Below the pieces are notes generated by a model. That model searched no databases. It saw only the letters and a program-made list of their open reading frames with translations, and had not been told where the DNA came from. From assembly GCF_042657165.1 (NCBI RefSeq), contig NZ_JBHSNJ010000013.1, positions 310,001-374,000 on the forward strand: DNA of 64,000 nucleotides. Direction: 5' to 3'. This document shows, piece after piece, positions 30,000 through 40,078 of the stretch (the stretch's first letter is position 1; every line of letters starts with the position of its first letter). The DNA comes from Agrilutibacter niabensis. GTDB taxonomy: Bacteria > Pseudomonadota > Gammaproteobacteria > Xanthomonadales > Xanthomonadaceae. The position numbers and the translations under genes are program-made.

Positions 30000-30965
30000 A
30001 TGACCATTCTCGTGACCGGCGCGGCCGGCTTCATCGGCGCCTACGTGTGCCGTGCCCTGATGGATCGCGGCGACGCCGTGGTCGGGCTCGACAACTACAA
30101 CGATTACTACGACCCGCAGCTCAAGCGCGACCGTGTCGCCGCGCTGTGTGCGGACGTCGACATCCGCATGCTCGACCTCACCGATCGCGACGGCCTCGCC
30201 GCGCTGTTCGACGAGGTCGGTCCCGCGCGTGTCGTGCACCTCGCCGCGCAGGCGGGCGTGCGCTATTCGCTGACCAACCCGCATGCCTATGTCGACAGCA
30301 ACCTGGCCGGCTTCGCCAACATGCTCGAGCTGTGCCGCCACCGTGGCGTGCAGCACCTGGTCTACGCGAGTTCCTCGTCGGTGTACGGCGACTCGGCGAC
30401 GCCGCCGTTCTCCGAGGACCAGCGGGTCGACCAGCCGCGCTCGCTGTACGCGGCGACCAAGGCAGCCAACGAGCTGATGGCGCACACCTACGCGCACCTG
30501 TACGGCCTGCACGCGACCGGGCTGCGCTTCTTCACCGTGTACGGTCCGTGGGGCCGACCGGACATGGCGCCGTTGCTGTTCTCGCGCGCGGTGCTGGCAG
30601 GGCGCCCCATCGACGTGTTCAACCACGGCCGGATGCGCCGCGACTTCACCTTCGTCGCCGACATCGTCGCCGGCGTGCTGGGTGCGCTCGACGCGCCATC
30701 GAACGACGATCCCCCGCACCGGGTCTTCAATCTCGGCAACCACACGCCGGTGGAGCTCGAGCGCTTCATCGCCGTCATCGAACAGGCCGCCGGAAAGCCC
30801 GCACGGAAGGTCTACAAGGACATGCAGCCGGGCGACATGGTCGAAACCATGGCCGATACGTCGCGCGCGCATGCGGCCTTCGGTTTCGAGCCGGCCACTG
30901 CGATCGAGTCCGGCCTGCCGCAGGTCGTGGCCTGGTGCCGCGACTACTTCGGCGACCGGGCCTGA
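30000..30965 (+). CDS. NAD-dependent sugar-nucleotide epimerase, UDP-glucuronate 4-epimerase type
   Basis: A 321-residue extended short-chain dehydrogenase. The NAD-binding TGAAGFIG motif is at residues 6-13, and the catalytic Tyr-x-x-x-Lys is in LYAATKAANELM. The segment LDNYNDYYDPQLKRDR is diagnostic of UDP-glucuronate 4-epimerases and close relatives. It probably supplies a sugar for the surface polysaccharide or lipid A modified by the next genes. The exact substrate is inferred. Confidence 0.9.
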   Translation: MTILVTGAAGFIGAYVCRALMDRGDAVVGLDNYNDYYDPQLKRDRVAALCADVDIRMLDLTDRDGLAALFDEVGPARVVHLAAQAGVRYSLTNPHAYVDSNLAGFANMLELCRHRGVQHLVYASSSSVYGDSATPPFSEDQRVDQPRSLYAATKAANELMAHTYAHLYGLHATGLRFFTVYGPWGRPDMAPLLFSRAVLAGRPIDVFNHGRMRRDFTFVADIVAGVLGALDAPSNDDPPHRVFNLGNHTPVELERFIAVIEQAAGKPARKVYKDMQPGDMVETMADTSRAHAAFGFEPATAIESGLPQVVAWCRDYFGDRA

Positions 30966-31080
30966 AAACCCGCCGCACCAACGCCGCTTTTTCGATCTCC
31001 CGGGGCCATGCGGGTAGGATGCACGGCCAACACCCCCAGTTCAGCCGCGCCGCATGCCGCAGCGGCCTGAAGATGCCCAG

Positions 31081-31809
31081 ATGACCGCACCGCTTCCCCA
31101 GATTTCCGTCGTCGTGCCCGTGTTCAACGAACAGGACAACGTCGCGCCGCTGGTCCACGAAATCGTGGCCGCGTTGCGCGGCCTGGTCCCGTTCGAGATC
31201 GTCTATGTCGACGACCATTCGCGTGACAACACGCTGGCGACGCTGCAGGCGCTCAAGGCCGAGGTGCCGGAGCTGCGCGTGATCCGCCACGTCAGCCAGA
31301 GCGGACAGAGCACCGCCATCCGCAACGGCGTCAAGGCGGCGCGCGGTGAATGGATCGCGACCCTCGACGGCGACGGCCAGAACGATCCGGCCGACATTCC
31401 CAAACTGATCGCGCAGCGCGACGGTGGCGCCCACGACGTGAAGCTGTTCGCCGGCTGGCGCGTCCACCGCCAGGACACCGGCAGCAAGCGCTGGGCGTCG
31501 AAGTGGGCCAACGCGATCCGCGCACGCATGCTGCGCGACGACACCCCCGACACCGGCTGCGGCATCAAGCTGTTCGAACGCGCCGCGTTCCTCGACCTGC
31601 CCTACTTCGACCACATGCACCGCTACCTGCCGGCGCTGATGCAGCGCGCGGGCTGGAAGACGGTAAGCGTGCCGGTCAACCACCGGGCGCGCTCCACCGG
31701 GGTGTCCAAGTACAACAACCTCAACCGGGCGCTGGTCGGCATCCGCGACCTGCGTGGGGTGGCGTGGCTGATCACGCGCAGCAAGCGCACCGCGACCGAG
31801 GAGCTCTGA
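31081..31809 (+). CDS. Family 2 glycosyltransferase, dolichol-phosphate mannosyltransferase-like
   Basis: A 242-residue GT-A enzyme. The nucleotide-sugar binding segments ISVVVPVFNEQDN and VYVDDHSRDNT are followed by the metal-binding DGDGQNDP. The C-terminus has HRARSTGVSKYNN, typical of polyprenyl-phosphate glycosyltransferases, but the two C-terminal membrane helices of the ArnC type are absent. The LAB_N membrane protein gene follows after one base and may serve as its membrane partner. Confidence 0.9.
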   Translation: MTAPLPQISVVVPVFNEQDNVAPLVHEIVAALRGLVPFEIVYVDDHSRDNTLATLQALKAEVPELRVIRHVSQSGQSTAIRNGVKAARGEWIATLDGDGQNDPADIPKLIAQRDGGAHDVKLFAGWRVHRQDTGSKRWASKWANAIRARMLRDDTPDTGCGIKLFERAAFLDLPYFDHMHRYLPALMQRAGWKTVSVPVNHRARSTGVSKYNNLNRALVGIRDLRGVAWLITRSKRTATEEL

Positions 31810-31810
31810 G

Positions 31811-32185
31811 ATGTTGCTGATGGCCGTGTCGGCCGCCGCCACGGGCGGCGCGGACTTCATGAACTCGTCGATCGGCTGGCTGGAGTGGACCGGCCTGCAC
31901 ATGTCGCCGTGGAAGATCATCGGCCTGACCGGCGCGCTGATGTTCGGCGGGCGCTGGCTGGTGCAGTTCCTGGCCTCGCGCAAGCACGGCAAGCCGGTGA
32001 TCCCGCGGCTGTTCTGGTACATGAGCCTGGTCGGCAGCGTGATGACCCTGGCCTACTTCGTGTTCTCGTCCAAGCAGGACTCGGTCGGGGTGATCCAGAA
32101 CCTGTTCCCGGCCTTCACCGCCGCCTACAGCCTGTACCTGGATATCCGCCACCGCGGCTGGCACCGGGACAAGGCCAGCCACTAG
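31811..32185 (+). CDS. Small membrane protein with lipid A biosynthesis N-terminal (LAB_N) domain
   Basis: A 124-residue protein with three predicted membrane helices: WKIIGLTGALMFGGRWLVQF, LFWYMSLVGSVMTLAYFVF and a C-terminal amphipathic segment. The LFPAFTAAYSLYLD motif is typical of LAB_N. The ATG follows the glycosyltransferase stop by one base. In related bacteria this pair modifies lipid-linked sugars; the role here is inferred from that arrangement. Confidence 0.85.
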   Translation: MLLMAVSAAATGGADFMNSSIGWLEWTGLHMSPWKIIGLTGALMFGGRWLVQFLASRKHGKPVIPRLFWYMSLVGSVMTLAYFVFSSKQDSVGVIQNLFPAFTAAYSLYLDIRHRGWHRDKASH

Positions 32186-32335
32186 GGTCCCCGAGGGTCG
32201 GCGTCACGATCTGCCGGCCCGCCCGCTGCCGGCCCGCCCGGTTCGGGACCCCCGCCGCCCCGGGGGCCGTAGTTCGCCCTCCCGGCGCGCTGCGGCGCGT
32301 TTGAGGGCCAGGTGGCCATTTTCCTCGCGGCGCGG

Positions 32336-32553
32336 CATAATGCGCGGCTCGCTGCGTCCGGTCGGCCTTGTGGCCTCGACCGGGCGGGAACCGGAACCAC
32401 GATTCCGACCCGCCGCCGGCAGCGGGAACTCCGTTCCGGAAAATTCCGGCAGGAGCCACCCCACCCGCATCGTGTGCCGCCGCAGCTCATCGCGGACGGA
32501 GGGGCCGCCGCCTCCCTGGCCAAGGGAAGCAACAATTACCTCTCGAGGTGCGT
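32336..32553 (+). promoter_or_regulatory. Promoter and long structured leader of rpmB-rpmG
   Basis: CATAAT at 32336-32341 is a good -10. The leader of about 205 bases before rpmB contains several short inverted repeats (for example CCGGTCGG with CCTCGACCGG, and GGAACTCC with GGAAAATTCC). No coding frame is supported. It could carry ribosomal-protein autoregulation, but no known leader family was recognised. Confidence 0.4.
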
Positions 32554-32790
32554 ATGTCCCGCGTATGCCAAGTAACCGGCAAGCGCGTGCAGGCGGGTAA
32601 CAACGTCTCGCACGCCAACAACAAGACCCGCCGCCGTTTCCTCCCGAACCTGCATGAACGCCGGTTCTGGGTTGCCAGCGAAAACCGCTGGGTGAAGCTG
32701 CGTCTTTCCACGGCTGCCCTGCGCACCATCGACAAGAACGGCATCGACTCCGTTCTGGCCGACCTGCGCAAGCGCGGCGAGAAGATCTAA
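32554..32790 (+). CDS. rpmB: 50S ribosomal protein L28
   Basis: A 78-residue ribosomal protein with the family start MSRVCQVTGKRVQAGNNVSHA and the central NKTRRRFLPNLHERRFW. It is followed by rpmG after 14 bases, the usual bacterial order. Confidence 0.98.
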   Translation: MSRVCQVTGKRVQAGNNVSHANNKTRRRFLPNLHERRFWVASENRWVKLRLSTAALRTIDKNGIDSVLADLRKRGEKI

Positions 32791-32804
32791 GGAGGATCTG
32801 AATC

Positions 32805-32969
32805 ATGGCTTCCAAGCGCGACAAGATCCGCCTGATCTCCTCGGCCAACACCGGCCACTTCTACACCACGGACAAGAACAAGAAGAACACGCCGAACAAG
32901 ATGGAGGTCAAGAAGTACGACCCCGTCGTTCGCAAGCATGTGATCTACAAGGAAGGCAAGATCAAGTAA
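32805..32969 (+). CDS. rpmG: 50S ribosomal protein L33
   Basis: A 54-residue protein, MASKRDKIRLISSANTGHFY at the start. It lacks the zinc-binding cysteine pairs, so it is the cysteine-free (C-minus) form of L33. A GGAGGA ribosome-binding site lies eight bases before the ATG. Confidence 0.98.
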   Translation: MASKRDKIRLISSANTGHFYTTDKNKKNTPNKMEVKKYDPVVRKHVIYKEGKIK

Positions 32970-33020
32970 GCCTTCCGGCCGGCGCGAACCGGCTTGTTCG
33001 CCGAAACATTGATGTTCATG

Positions 33021-33050
33021 GAAGCCCGCCGCAAGGCGGGCTTCTTTTTT
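33021..33050 (+). terminator. Intrinsic terminator of rpmB-rpmG
   Basis: GAAGCCCGCC and GGCGGGCTTC form a 10-bp stem with a GCAA tetraloop, followed by six T residues. Confidence 0.9.
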
Positions 33051-33081
33051 GTGCGCAAGCCCTTTCCATCCAGGAGCCGAG

Positions 33082-33564
33082 ATGAACATCCAGCCGCCCG
33101 TCCGCGCCGCCCACCGCTACGTGCAGCGCCTCGTTGCCGGCCCCGAACGCGTGTTTCCGTTGCTCTGCCCCGTGCGCGAAGCCGACTGGATCCAGGGCTG
33201 GGACCCGCTGCAGGTGATCAGCGCGTCGGGCCTGGCCGAACGCGATTGCGTGTTCGTCACCGCCGCCGGTCCCGAGGACGCGATCTGGTACGTCACGCGC
33301 CATGAAGCCGATACCGGTTTCGTCGAGATGCTCAAGCTCACGCCGGGCAGCACCGCGTGCCGGCTCAGCATCCAGTTGCAGGCCACGGTGGACGGCTGCG
33401 ACGCCATCGTGACCTACCTGCACACCAGCCTGGGCACGCCCGCCGGCGACGCCTTCGTCGCCGGCTTCACCGCCGAGTTCTACGCGCAGTTCATGCGCGA
33501 CTGGGAAGCCCGCCTCAACCATTACCTCGTGCACGGCACGGCGCTGTCGGGCGAGCGCGGCTGA
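33082..33564 (+). CDS. SRPBCC-fold protein of unknown function
   Basis: A 160-residue cytoplasmic protein with the helix-grip pattern of the SRPBCC/START superfamily: an N-terminal strand, then AGPERVFPLLCPVREADWIQGWD, then repeated beta strands and a long C-terminal helix. The superfamily binds hydrophobic ligands. A CAGGAG ribosome-binding site precedes the ATG. It lies between two terminators and is probably monocistronic. Confidence 0.75.
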   Translation: MNIQPPVRAAHRYVQRLVAGPERVFPLLCPVREADWIQGWDPLQVISASGLAERDCVFVTAAGPEDAIWYVTRHEADTGFVEMLKLTPGSTACRLSIQLQATVDGCDAIVTYLHTSLGTPAGDAFVAGFTAEFYAQFMRDWEARLNHYLVHGTALSGERG

Positions 33565-33578
33565 GATCACCTCACGCA

Positions 33579-33607
33579 CAAAAAAGCCCCGGCCGGAGCC
33601 GGGGCTT
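33579..33607 (-). terminator. Intrinsic terminator of the M4 protease gene
   Basis: A 10-bp stem (33584-33593 with 33598-33607) is followed on the minus strand by a T-run. It may also stop the convergent SRPBCC transcript. Confidence 0.8.
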
Positions 33608-33634
33608 GTGGGTCGATCTGTCATCGCGTCGCGA

Positions 33635-35878
<2,244 letters not shown>

Positions 35879-36502
35879 CACGACCAATCTCCTAGGACAA
35901 CGATGGGATGTGGTGCCGCCTCCCGCCATGGCGTTGCGGCCGTTCCTCGGTGGAACGCCACGGCGGCTGCATGCGCAGCACGGAAGGGCATCGGTGGACA
36001 CACGGCCGGCGAATCGGATTGCCAGCGACGCGCCACGCGGGGGAGCGCGGCCGTCGGAAAAGCGCTGCAAGGCACTGCAAGTCGGCGACCGCTGCCGGAA
36101 GCGATCGCGCATGGCGTCCACGGCGGGGCCGCGGAACGCAATGGCGTCAGGGGGCGAGCGGTACGCCGGATGCCGGGGCAACGGGCGTAAGCGGGGCGGG
36201 GGCGTGGGCGTGGCGAAAGGCGGGCATGCGGACTCCGGGGCGGTGGACGACCTGTGCCGTCACCCCGGGTGCAAAGAACAGTTGGGCCCGCGCGCGGTCG
36301 CTGCCGCGTGGTGCTGACGTCCCTGTGCATTCGCGCCGGGTTCCGCGCGCTGCGCGGAGTGACGACGAGTGGACGACCGGCCCTGGTCTCCACTCCTGCC
36401 GCGGCCCATGCGGCGGGGCGCATCGTGCACACCGTTTCCCCCGCGTGCACGCCGCGCCGCAACAATGCGTCGGCGTCCTGGGCGAGAAGACGTGGCCGCG
36501 GC
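35879..36502. other. Long intergenic region without a supported gene
   Basis: Over 600 bases of GC-rich sequence between the M4 protease start and the 21-bp repeat array. Open frames exist on both strands but give low-complexity Arg/Pro/Ala products with no family features. The protease promoter must lie here, but no convincing -35/-10 pair was found. Confidence 0.5.
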
Positions 36503-36808
36503 GGCGTTCACGAGGCCTTTCGGGACTAACGTGAGCTGCCGGGACTCACGCGTGAGCCATTTCGGTTCGAGCGCGAGGCTCCGGGGCTCACGCGCGAGGC
36601 TACTCGGCGCAGGCGTGAGGCGCCGGGGCTCAATGCGCGCGGCTTATCGGCGCAGGTGCGAGGCTCCGAGGCTCACACGCGAGGCCTTTCGGCTCGTGCG
36701 CGAGACTCCGAGGCTCATGGGCGAGGCCGCCGAAGCTTACGCGTGAGGCGCCGAGGCTCACGCCTGAGGCTCCGAAGCTCACGCGTGAGGCAATTCGGGT
36801 CGAGCGGG
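36503..36808. repeat. 21-bp imperfect tandem repeat array with palindromic units
   Basis: About 14 degenerate units. The consensus begins GGCTCACGCGYGAGGC and ends TCCGA. Each unit contains a near-palindrome; two copies hold the perfect 12-bp palindrome CTCACGCGTGAG (36545-36556 and 36778-36789). Spacing is 21 bases with occasional one-base changes. It lies between the M4 protease promoter region and the end of the FMN reductase gene. Confidence 0.85.
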
Positions 36809-36819
36809 CCCAGGACGGG

Positions 36820-37371
36820 TCATGCGGCGTGCTTCCGGATCCAGTCCGCGTACTTGTCCATCCAGCCCTGCAGGAATTCGCGGCCGCCGGCGCCGATGTT
36901 GCCGTCGTCGTCGAACAGCCCGTCCTTGGCGTGGATGAAGGCCTCCGGTTGGCCGAGCGTCGCCACGTCGAGGTAGGCCAGCACGTTGCGCAGGTGCTGT
37001 TGCGCAAGCGCCGTGCCGATCGTCCCGACCGACGCGCCGATCACGCCCGCGGCCTTGCCGGCGAACGCGCTCTGGCCGTACGGACGCGAGGCGTGGTCGA
37101 TGGCGTTCTTGAGCACGCCGGGAATCGAGCGGTTGTATTCGGCGGTGACGAACAGCAATCCATTCGCCGCCTTGATCTCCGACTTCAGCCGCAGCACCTG
37201 TGGGGCCTGGTGGGCGTCGTCGTCCTGGTTGTAGAGCGGCAGGTCGCCGATCTCGAGCGTGTTGAACTTGAACTCGGCGGGAGCAAGCCGCGCCAGCGCG
37301 GCGGCCAGCTTCTTGTTGAAGGACTCGCGGCGCAGGCTGCCGACGAGTACGGCGATGGTGTACTGGCTCAT
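36820..37371 (-). CDS. NADPH-dependent FMN reductase
   Basis: A 183-residue flavodoxin-fold reductase. The phosphate-binding loop is GSLRRESFNKKLA, and the second signature is TAEYNRSIPGVLKNAIDHASRP. It reduces FMN or quinone-like acceptors with NADPH. It ends 12 bases from the 21-bp repeat array. A GGAG site lies upstream of the ATG. Confidence 0.93.
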   Translation of the reverse strand: MSQYTIAVLVGSLRRESFNKKLAAALARLAPAEFKFNTLEIGDLPLYNQDDDAHQAPQVLRLKSEIKAANGLLFVTAEYNRSIPGVLKNAIDHASRPYGQSAFAGKAAGVIGASVGTIGTALAQQHLRNVLAYLDVATLGQPEAFIHAKDGLFDDDGNIGAGGREFLQGWMDKYADWIRKHAA

Positions 37372-37439
37372 GCGGGGCTCCGAGGGGAAGGGTTCGCCAT
37401 CGTGAGCCGGACGTTGTTAAGGCGGCATGGTGCCGATCC

Positions 37440-37860
37440 TTGCCAGGCAGCAGCAAAGGCAGCAGCAATAGCTTTCGCCCCTGCGGGGCGAGTTACTTTT
37501 CTTTGCTTGTCCACTGCGCGCGTAGCGCGCGAACAGCGAAGCTGGCCCGAAGGGCGAGCACGTAGCGCGAGTAAAGAAAAGACAACCAAAAGAAAGGACA
37601 CCCCGGGGCTGCGCGCCCTCCGCTACGCTACGGGTCCGCGAACGGTCCGGGACTTTTCGACACGACTTTGCCTGCTTCGCAGTCAAAGACCGGCCCGCGC
37701 CAGCGGCGCGGGCGTTCGGCAGCGCGCGAGCCCGTGGCTCGCAAGCAGCGCTGCCTCACCCCTGTCGTGTCGAAAAGCACGCGGCATCCGTGCCGCGTGC
37801 CCCTTGCGGGGTCTTGTCCGAACCGTTCGCCGCTCTGCCACGGGGCCCCAGCCTAAACCA
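37440..37860. repeat. Composite intergenic repeat with nested inverted repeats
   Basis: About 420 bases without a supported gene. A TTACTTTTCTTT arm near 37490 faces a GAGTAAAGAAAAG arm near 37568. Further short inverted repeats occur inside (GCGCGCGTAGCGCGC; CCGCGCC with GGCGCGGG; CACGCGGC with GCCGCGTG). The composition and layout resemble dispersed intergenic repeats of xanthomonad genomes, which is recollection rather than a search result. Confidence 0.5.
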
Positions 37861-37862
37861 AG

Positions 37863-37892
37863 CAAAAAAACAGCGAAGCCGGGGCTTCGCTG
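37863..37892 (-). terminator. Intrinsic terminator of the GGDEF gene
   Basis: Arms 37871-37880 and 37883-37892 form a CAGCGAAGCC stem. On the minus strand a run of seven T residues follows. Confidence 0.8.
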
Positions 37893-37919
37893 TCGTTGGT
37901 TCTGCTTTGTGCGCCGACC

Positions 37920-39698
37920 TCAGGCGATGACATGCGGCCGCAGCGGGATCGGGCGGTTGTCATCGTGCGTGCACACGCGGTCGCGGCCTTCGGACTTGGC
38001 GCGGTACATGGCGCGGTCGGCATGCATGAACAGGTTCTCGAACGCGTGCCCGGTCAGGCGCGTCGTCGCACAACCGAAGCTGGCGGTGATCGCCGGCGCG
38101 TAGTCGATCGACGAGGTATCGATCGCGGCGAGGTTCTCGCGGCACTGCTGGGCGATGCGCTCGGCGGCGTGCAGGTCGCCGCCGCAGGTGAGGATGGCGA
38201 ACTCCTCGCCACCGAGGCGGCCGAACAGGTCGCCCTCGCGGCACGAGGCCTGGCACGCCGCCGCCACCTGCTTGAGCACCCAGTCGCCGGTGGCATGGCC
38301 ATAGCGGTCGTTGATGCGCTTGAAGTTGTCCAGGTCCAGCAGCACCAGCGCGGCCTCGCGGCCCGATGTCGCGCAGCGTGCCAGCTGCGCCTCGGCCTGT
38401 TCGCGGAAGTGGCCGCGGTTGCTGATTCCGGTGAGGCTATCCACCTGCGCCTGCCGGCGGAACATCATCTGCACGCGCTTGATCTTGTACGCCCAGTACG
38501 CGCCGACGCTGAGGACCAGCAGCAGCATCAGCGTGATCAGGCGGTTGTTCAGCGCCGACTTCTTCGCAATTTCCTGCTGCAGTGTCAGCACGTCGTTCTG
38601 GCGGCTCAGCAGTTCGATCGCCTGGTTCTTCTGCTGCAGTTCGTGCCGGCTGAGCTGGAAGGCGAACTCACGCGCCTTCACTTCGTCGAGGCGGGCCTTG
38701 TCGGCTTCGGCGTACTGGCGGTATTCGTCGAGTGCGGTCTTCAGGTTGCCACGGCGAAGCGCGGCTTCGTACAACACCTTGTGGGCCGTCACCAGCGGCA
38801 GCGAATACGCGTCCTTGCCGCCCTTCGCCAAGGCGCGATGGGCATGGTCCTCGGCGCCTGCGAGGTCGCCGGTGCTGAGCCGGTATTCGGCAAGCAGGCC
38901 GTTGATTTCGCCAATCAGGCGCGGATAGCCCGTGGCTTCAACCTCTGACAGATGCGCCTCAAGCAATTCAATGGCGCGGGCCTTCTTGTCCTGCGCGGCC
39001 CATTGACGCGCCAGGTAGCCGCGCAGGAGGTTTGCGGCGATCGCTTCTTTCTGGGTGCTGCAGTCGTTGATCGCAGAATCAATTTCGGCCTCGCCCATGG
39101 GCGTGCCCAATCCATACAGGGCTTCCGCGCGCAGTTGCTTCGCAAAACAGCGGTTCCTGGGTGAAGTCTCCTGGGCGAACAGGCGGTCGGCATAGTGCTG
39201 CGCGAGGGAGAACTGACCGTACTGGTTGTAGAGCACCGACGCGACCAGATACGCCTGGTGGCGCTGTTCCCGGTCGGGTACCTGGTTGGCGAGTTCCAGC
39301 GCCCGCTCGAGATAACGCAGGCCCAGCGAGAAATCGCGGGTAATGGCCGCGCCATTTGCTACGAGTAGGGCGGCGCGAAACTTGATCGAAACCTCAGTGG
39401 CTTCGTCGTGGACGGTCAGTGCTTCCTTGACCGCAGCGTCATATTTTCCGGTGACGATCTGCTGGTACGCATGGAGCAATCGCAACTGGCGTTGCTGAGT
39501 TGGCGTGGCCTTCGCCTGGAGGTCGTCGAGTTGCGCCAGTGCTGATGCCAATGCTTTTGGATCCGTGCTTCGCACGGATTCGGCATGGCGCAATAGTTGA
39601 TCAATCGTGGCTCCTGCAGACGCCGCAATCGCCTCTGCAGGCGACAGCAAGGCCAATGCCGTTGCCAGCACGCAAACACGGATCCATTCCTTCGCCAT
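37920..39698 (-). CDS. TPR-containing membrane diguanylate cyclase
   Basis: A 592-residue signalling enzyme that makes cyclic di-GMP. A signal peptide or anchor occupies residues 1-26, then TPR-like helices to about 340, a coiled coil, a membrane helix near 390-408 (LITLMLLLVLSVGAYWAYKI) and a C-terminal GGDEF domain with the active-site motif GGEEF. The TPR region is therefore periplasmic and may sense a ligand or protein. AGGAGG stands before the ATG. It lies 71 bases after the borosin precursor on the same strand, so it may be cotranscribed. Confidence 0.9.
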   Translation of the reverse strand: MAKEWIRVCVLATALALLSPAEAIAASAGATIDQLLRHAESVRSTDPKALASALAQLDDLQAKATPTQQRQLRLLHAYQQIVTGKYDAAVKEALTVHDEATEVSIKFRAALLVANGAAITRDFSLGLRYLERALELANQVPDREQRHQAYLVASVLYNQYGQFSLAQHYADRLFAQETSPRNRCFAKQLRAEALYGLGTPMGEAEIDSAINDCSTQKEAIAANLLRGYLARQWAAQDKKARAIELLEAHLSEVEATGYPRLIGEINGLLAEYRLSTGDLAGAEDHAHRALAKGGKDAYSLPLVTAHKVLYEAALRRGNLKTALDEYRQYAEADKARLDEVKAREFAFQLSRHELQQKNQAIELLSRQNDVLTLQQEIAKKSALNNRLITLMLLLVLSVGAYWAYKIKRVQMMFRRQAQVDSLTGISNRGHFREQAEAQLARCATSGREAALVLLDLDNFKRINDRYGHATGDWVLKQVAAACQASCREGDLFGRLGGEEFAILTCGGDLHAAERIAQQCRENLAAIDTSSIDYAPAITASFGCATTRLTGHAFENLFMHADRAMYRAKSEGRDRVCTHDDNRPIPLRPHVIA

Positions 39699-39729
39699 GA
39701 CGACCTCCTGGCCAATCCGGCCATGTCCA

Positions 39730-39755
39730 GGCGCTGGCCCCTGGAGGCCAGCGCC
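39730..39755 (-). terminator. Hairpin between borosin precursor and GGDEF gene
   Basis: A 10-bp perfect stem (39730-39739 with 39746-39755) and six-base loop lies 15 bases after the precursor stop. No T-tract follows, so it may be a partial terminator or a transcript-stabilising end that raises precursor levels relative to the downstream gene. Confidence 0.45.
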
Positions 39756-39769
39756 GCTTCTCTCGAGAT

Positions 39770-40045
39770 TCAGGCTGCGCGAGATTCGGGCGCTTGCTCG
39801 GCAGGGGGCTCGCCTTCGCGCTCTTCACCTTCCTGCGGCTCATCGTTCTCGGCGGGCACCACGAGACACATCACGTTGAGACGTCCACCGAGGACGCGAT
39901 TCAAGCCATCGGGATCGCGACTCAGGATGGCCTGCCGTGCAGCCGGCTCCAGCTCTGCATTGGCAACAGCCGTGGCGAGATCCTCGGCCGACATCGGCTT
40001 CGGGTTGCGGGCGAGGGCTTCCAGGAACTGCACAACGTTGGACAT
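39770..40045 (-). CDS. Split-borosin precursor peptide
   Basis: A 91-residue peptide adjacent to a borosin methyltransferase. Residues 1-54 form a helical leader-like domain (MSNVVQFLEALARNPKPMSA at the start, then DPDGLNRVLGG), which would be the methyltransferase-binding domain. The following hydrophobic stretch NVMCLVVPA (57-65) is the probable core whose backbone amides are methylated. The tail (66-91) is acidic and Pro/Glu-rich. A strong AAGGAG lies eight bases before the ATG. The function follows from gene context and layout; precursor families are too variable for assignment on sequence alone. Confidence 0.8.
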   Translation of the reverse strand: MSNVVQFLEALARNPKPMSAEDLATAVANAELEPAARQAILSRDPDGLNRVLGGRLNVMCLVVPAENDEPQEGEEREGEPPAEQAPESRAA

Positions 40046-40078
40046 CGTCGACTCCTTGCGGGTGGTGGTCAGGTGGAT

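Noticed and set aside
36503..36808. CRISPR array
   Set aside because: Units are directly adjacent and degenerate, with no unique spacers and no cas genes in the window.
36369..37007. Open frames with 7-residue periodic proteins over the 21-bp array
   Set aside because: The periodicity follows from 21 being a multiple of three. The unit spacing has one-base changes, and no start, ribosome-binding site or domain supports translation.
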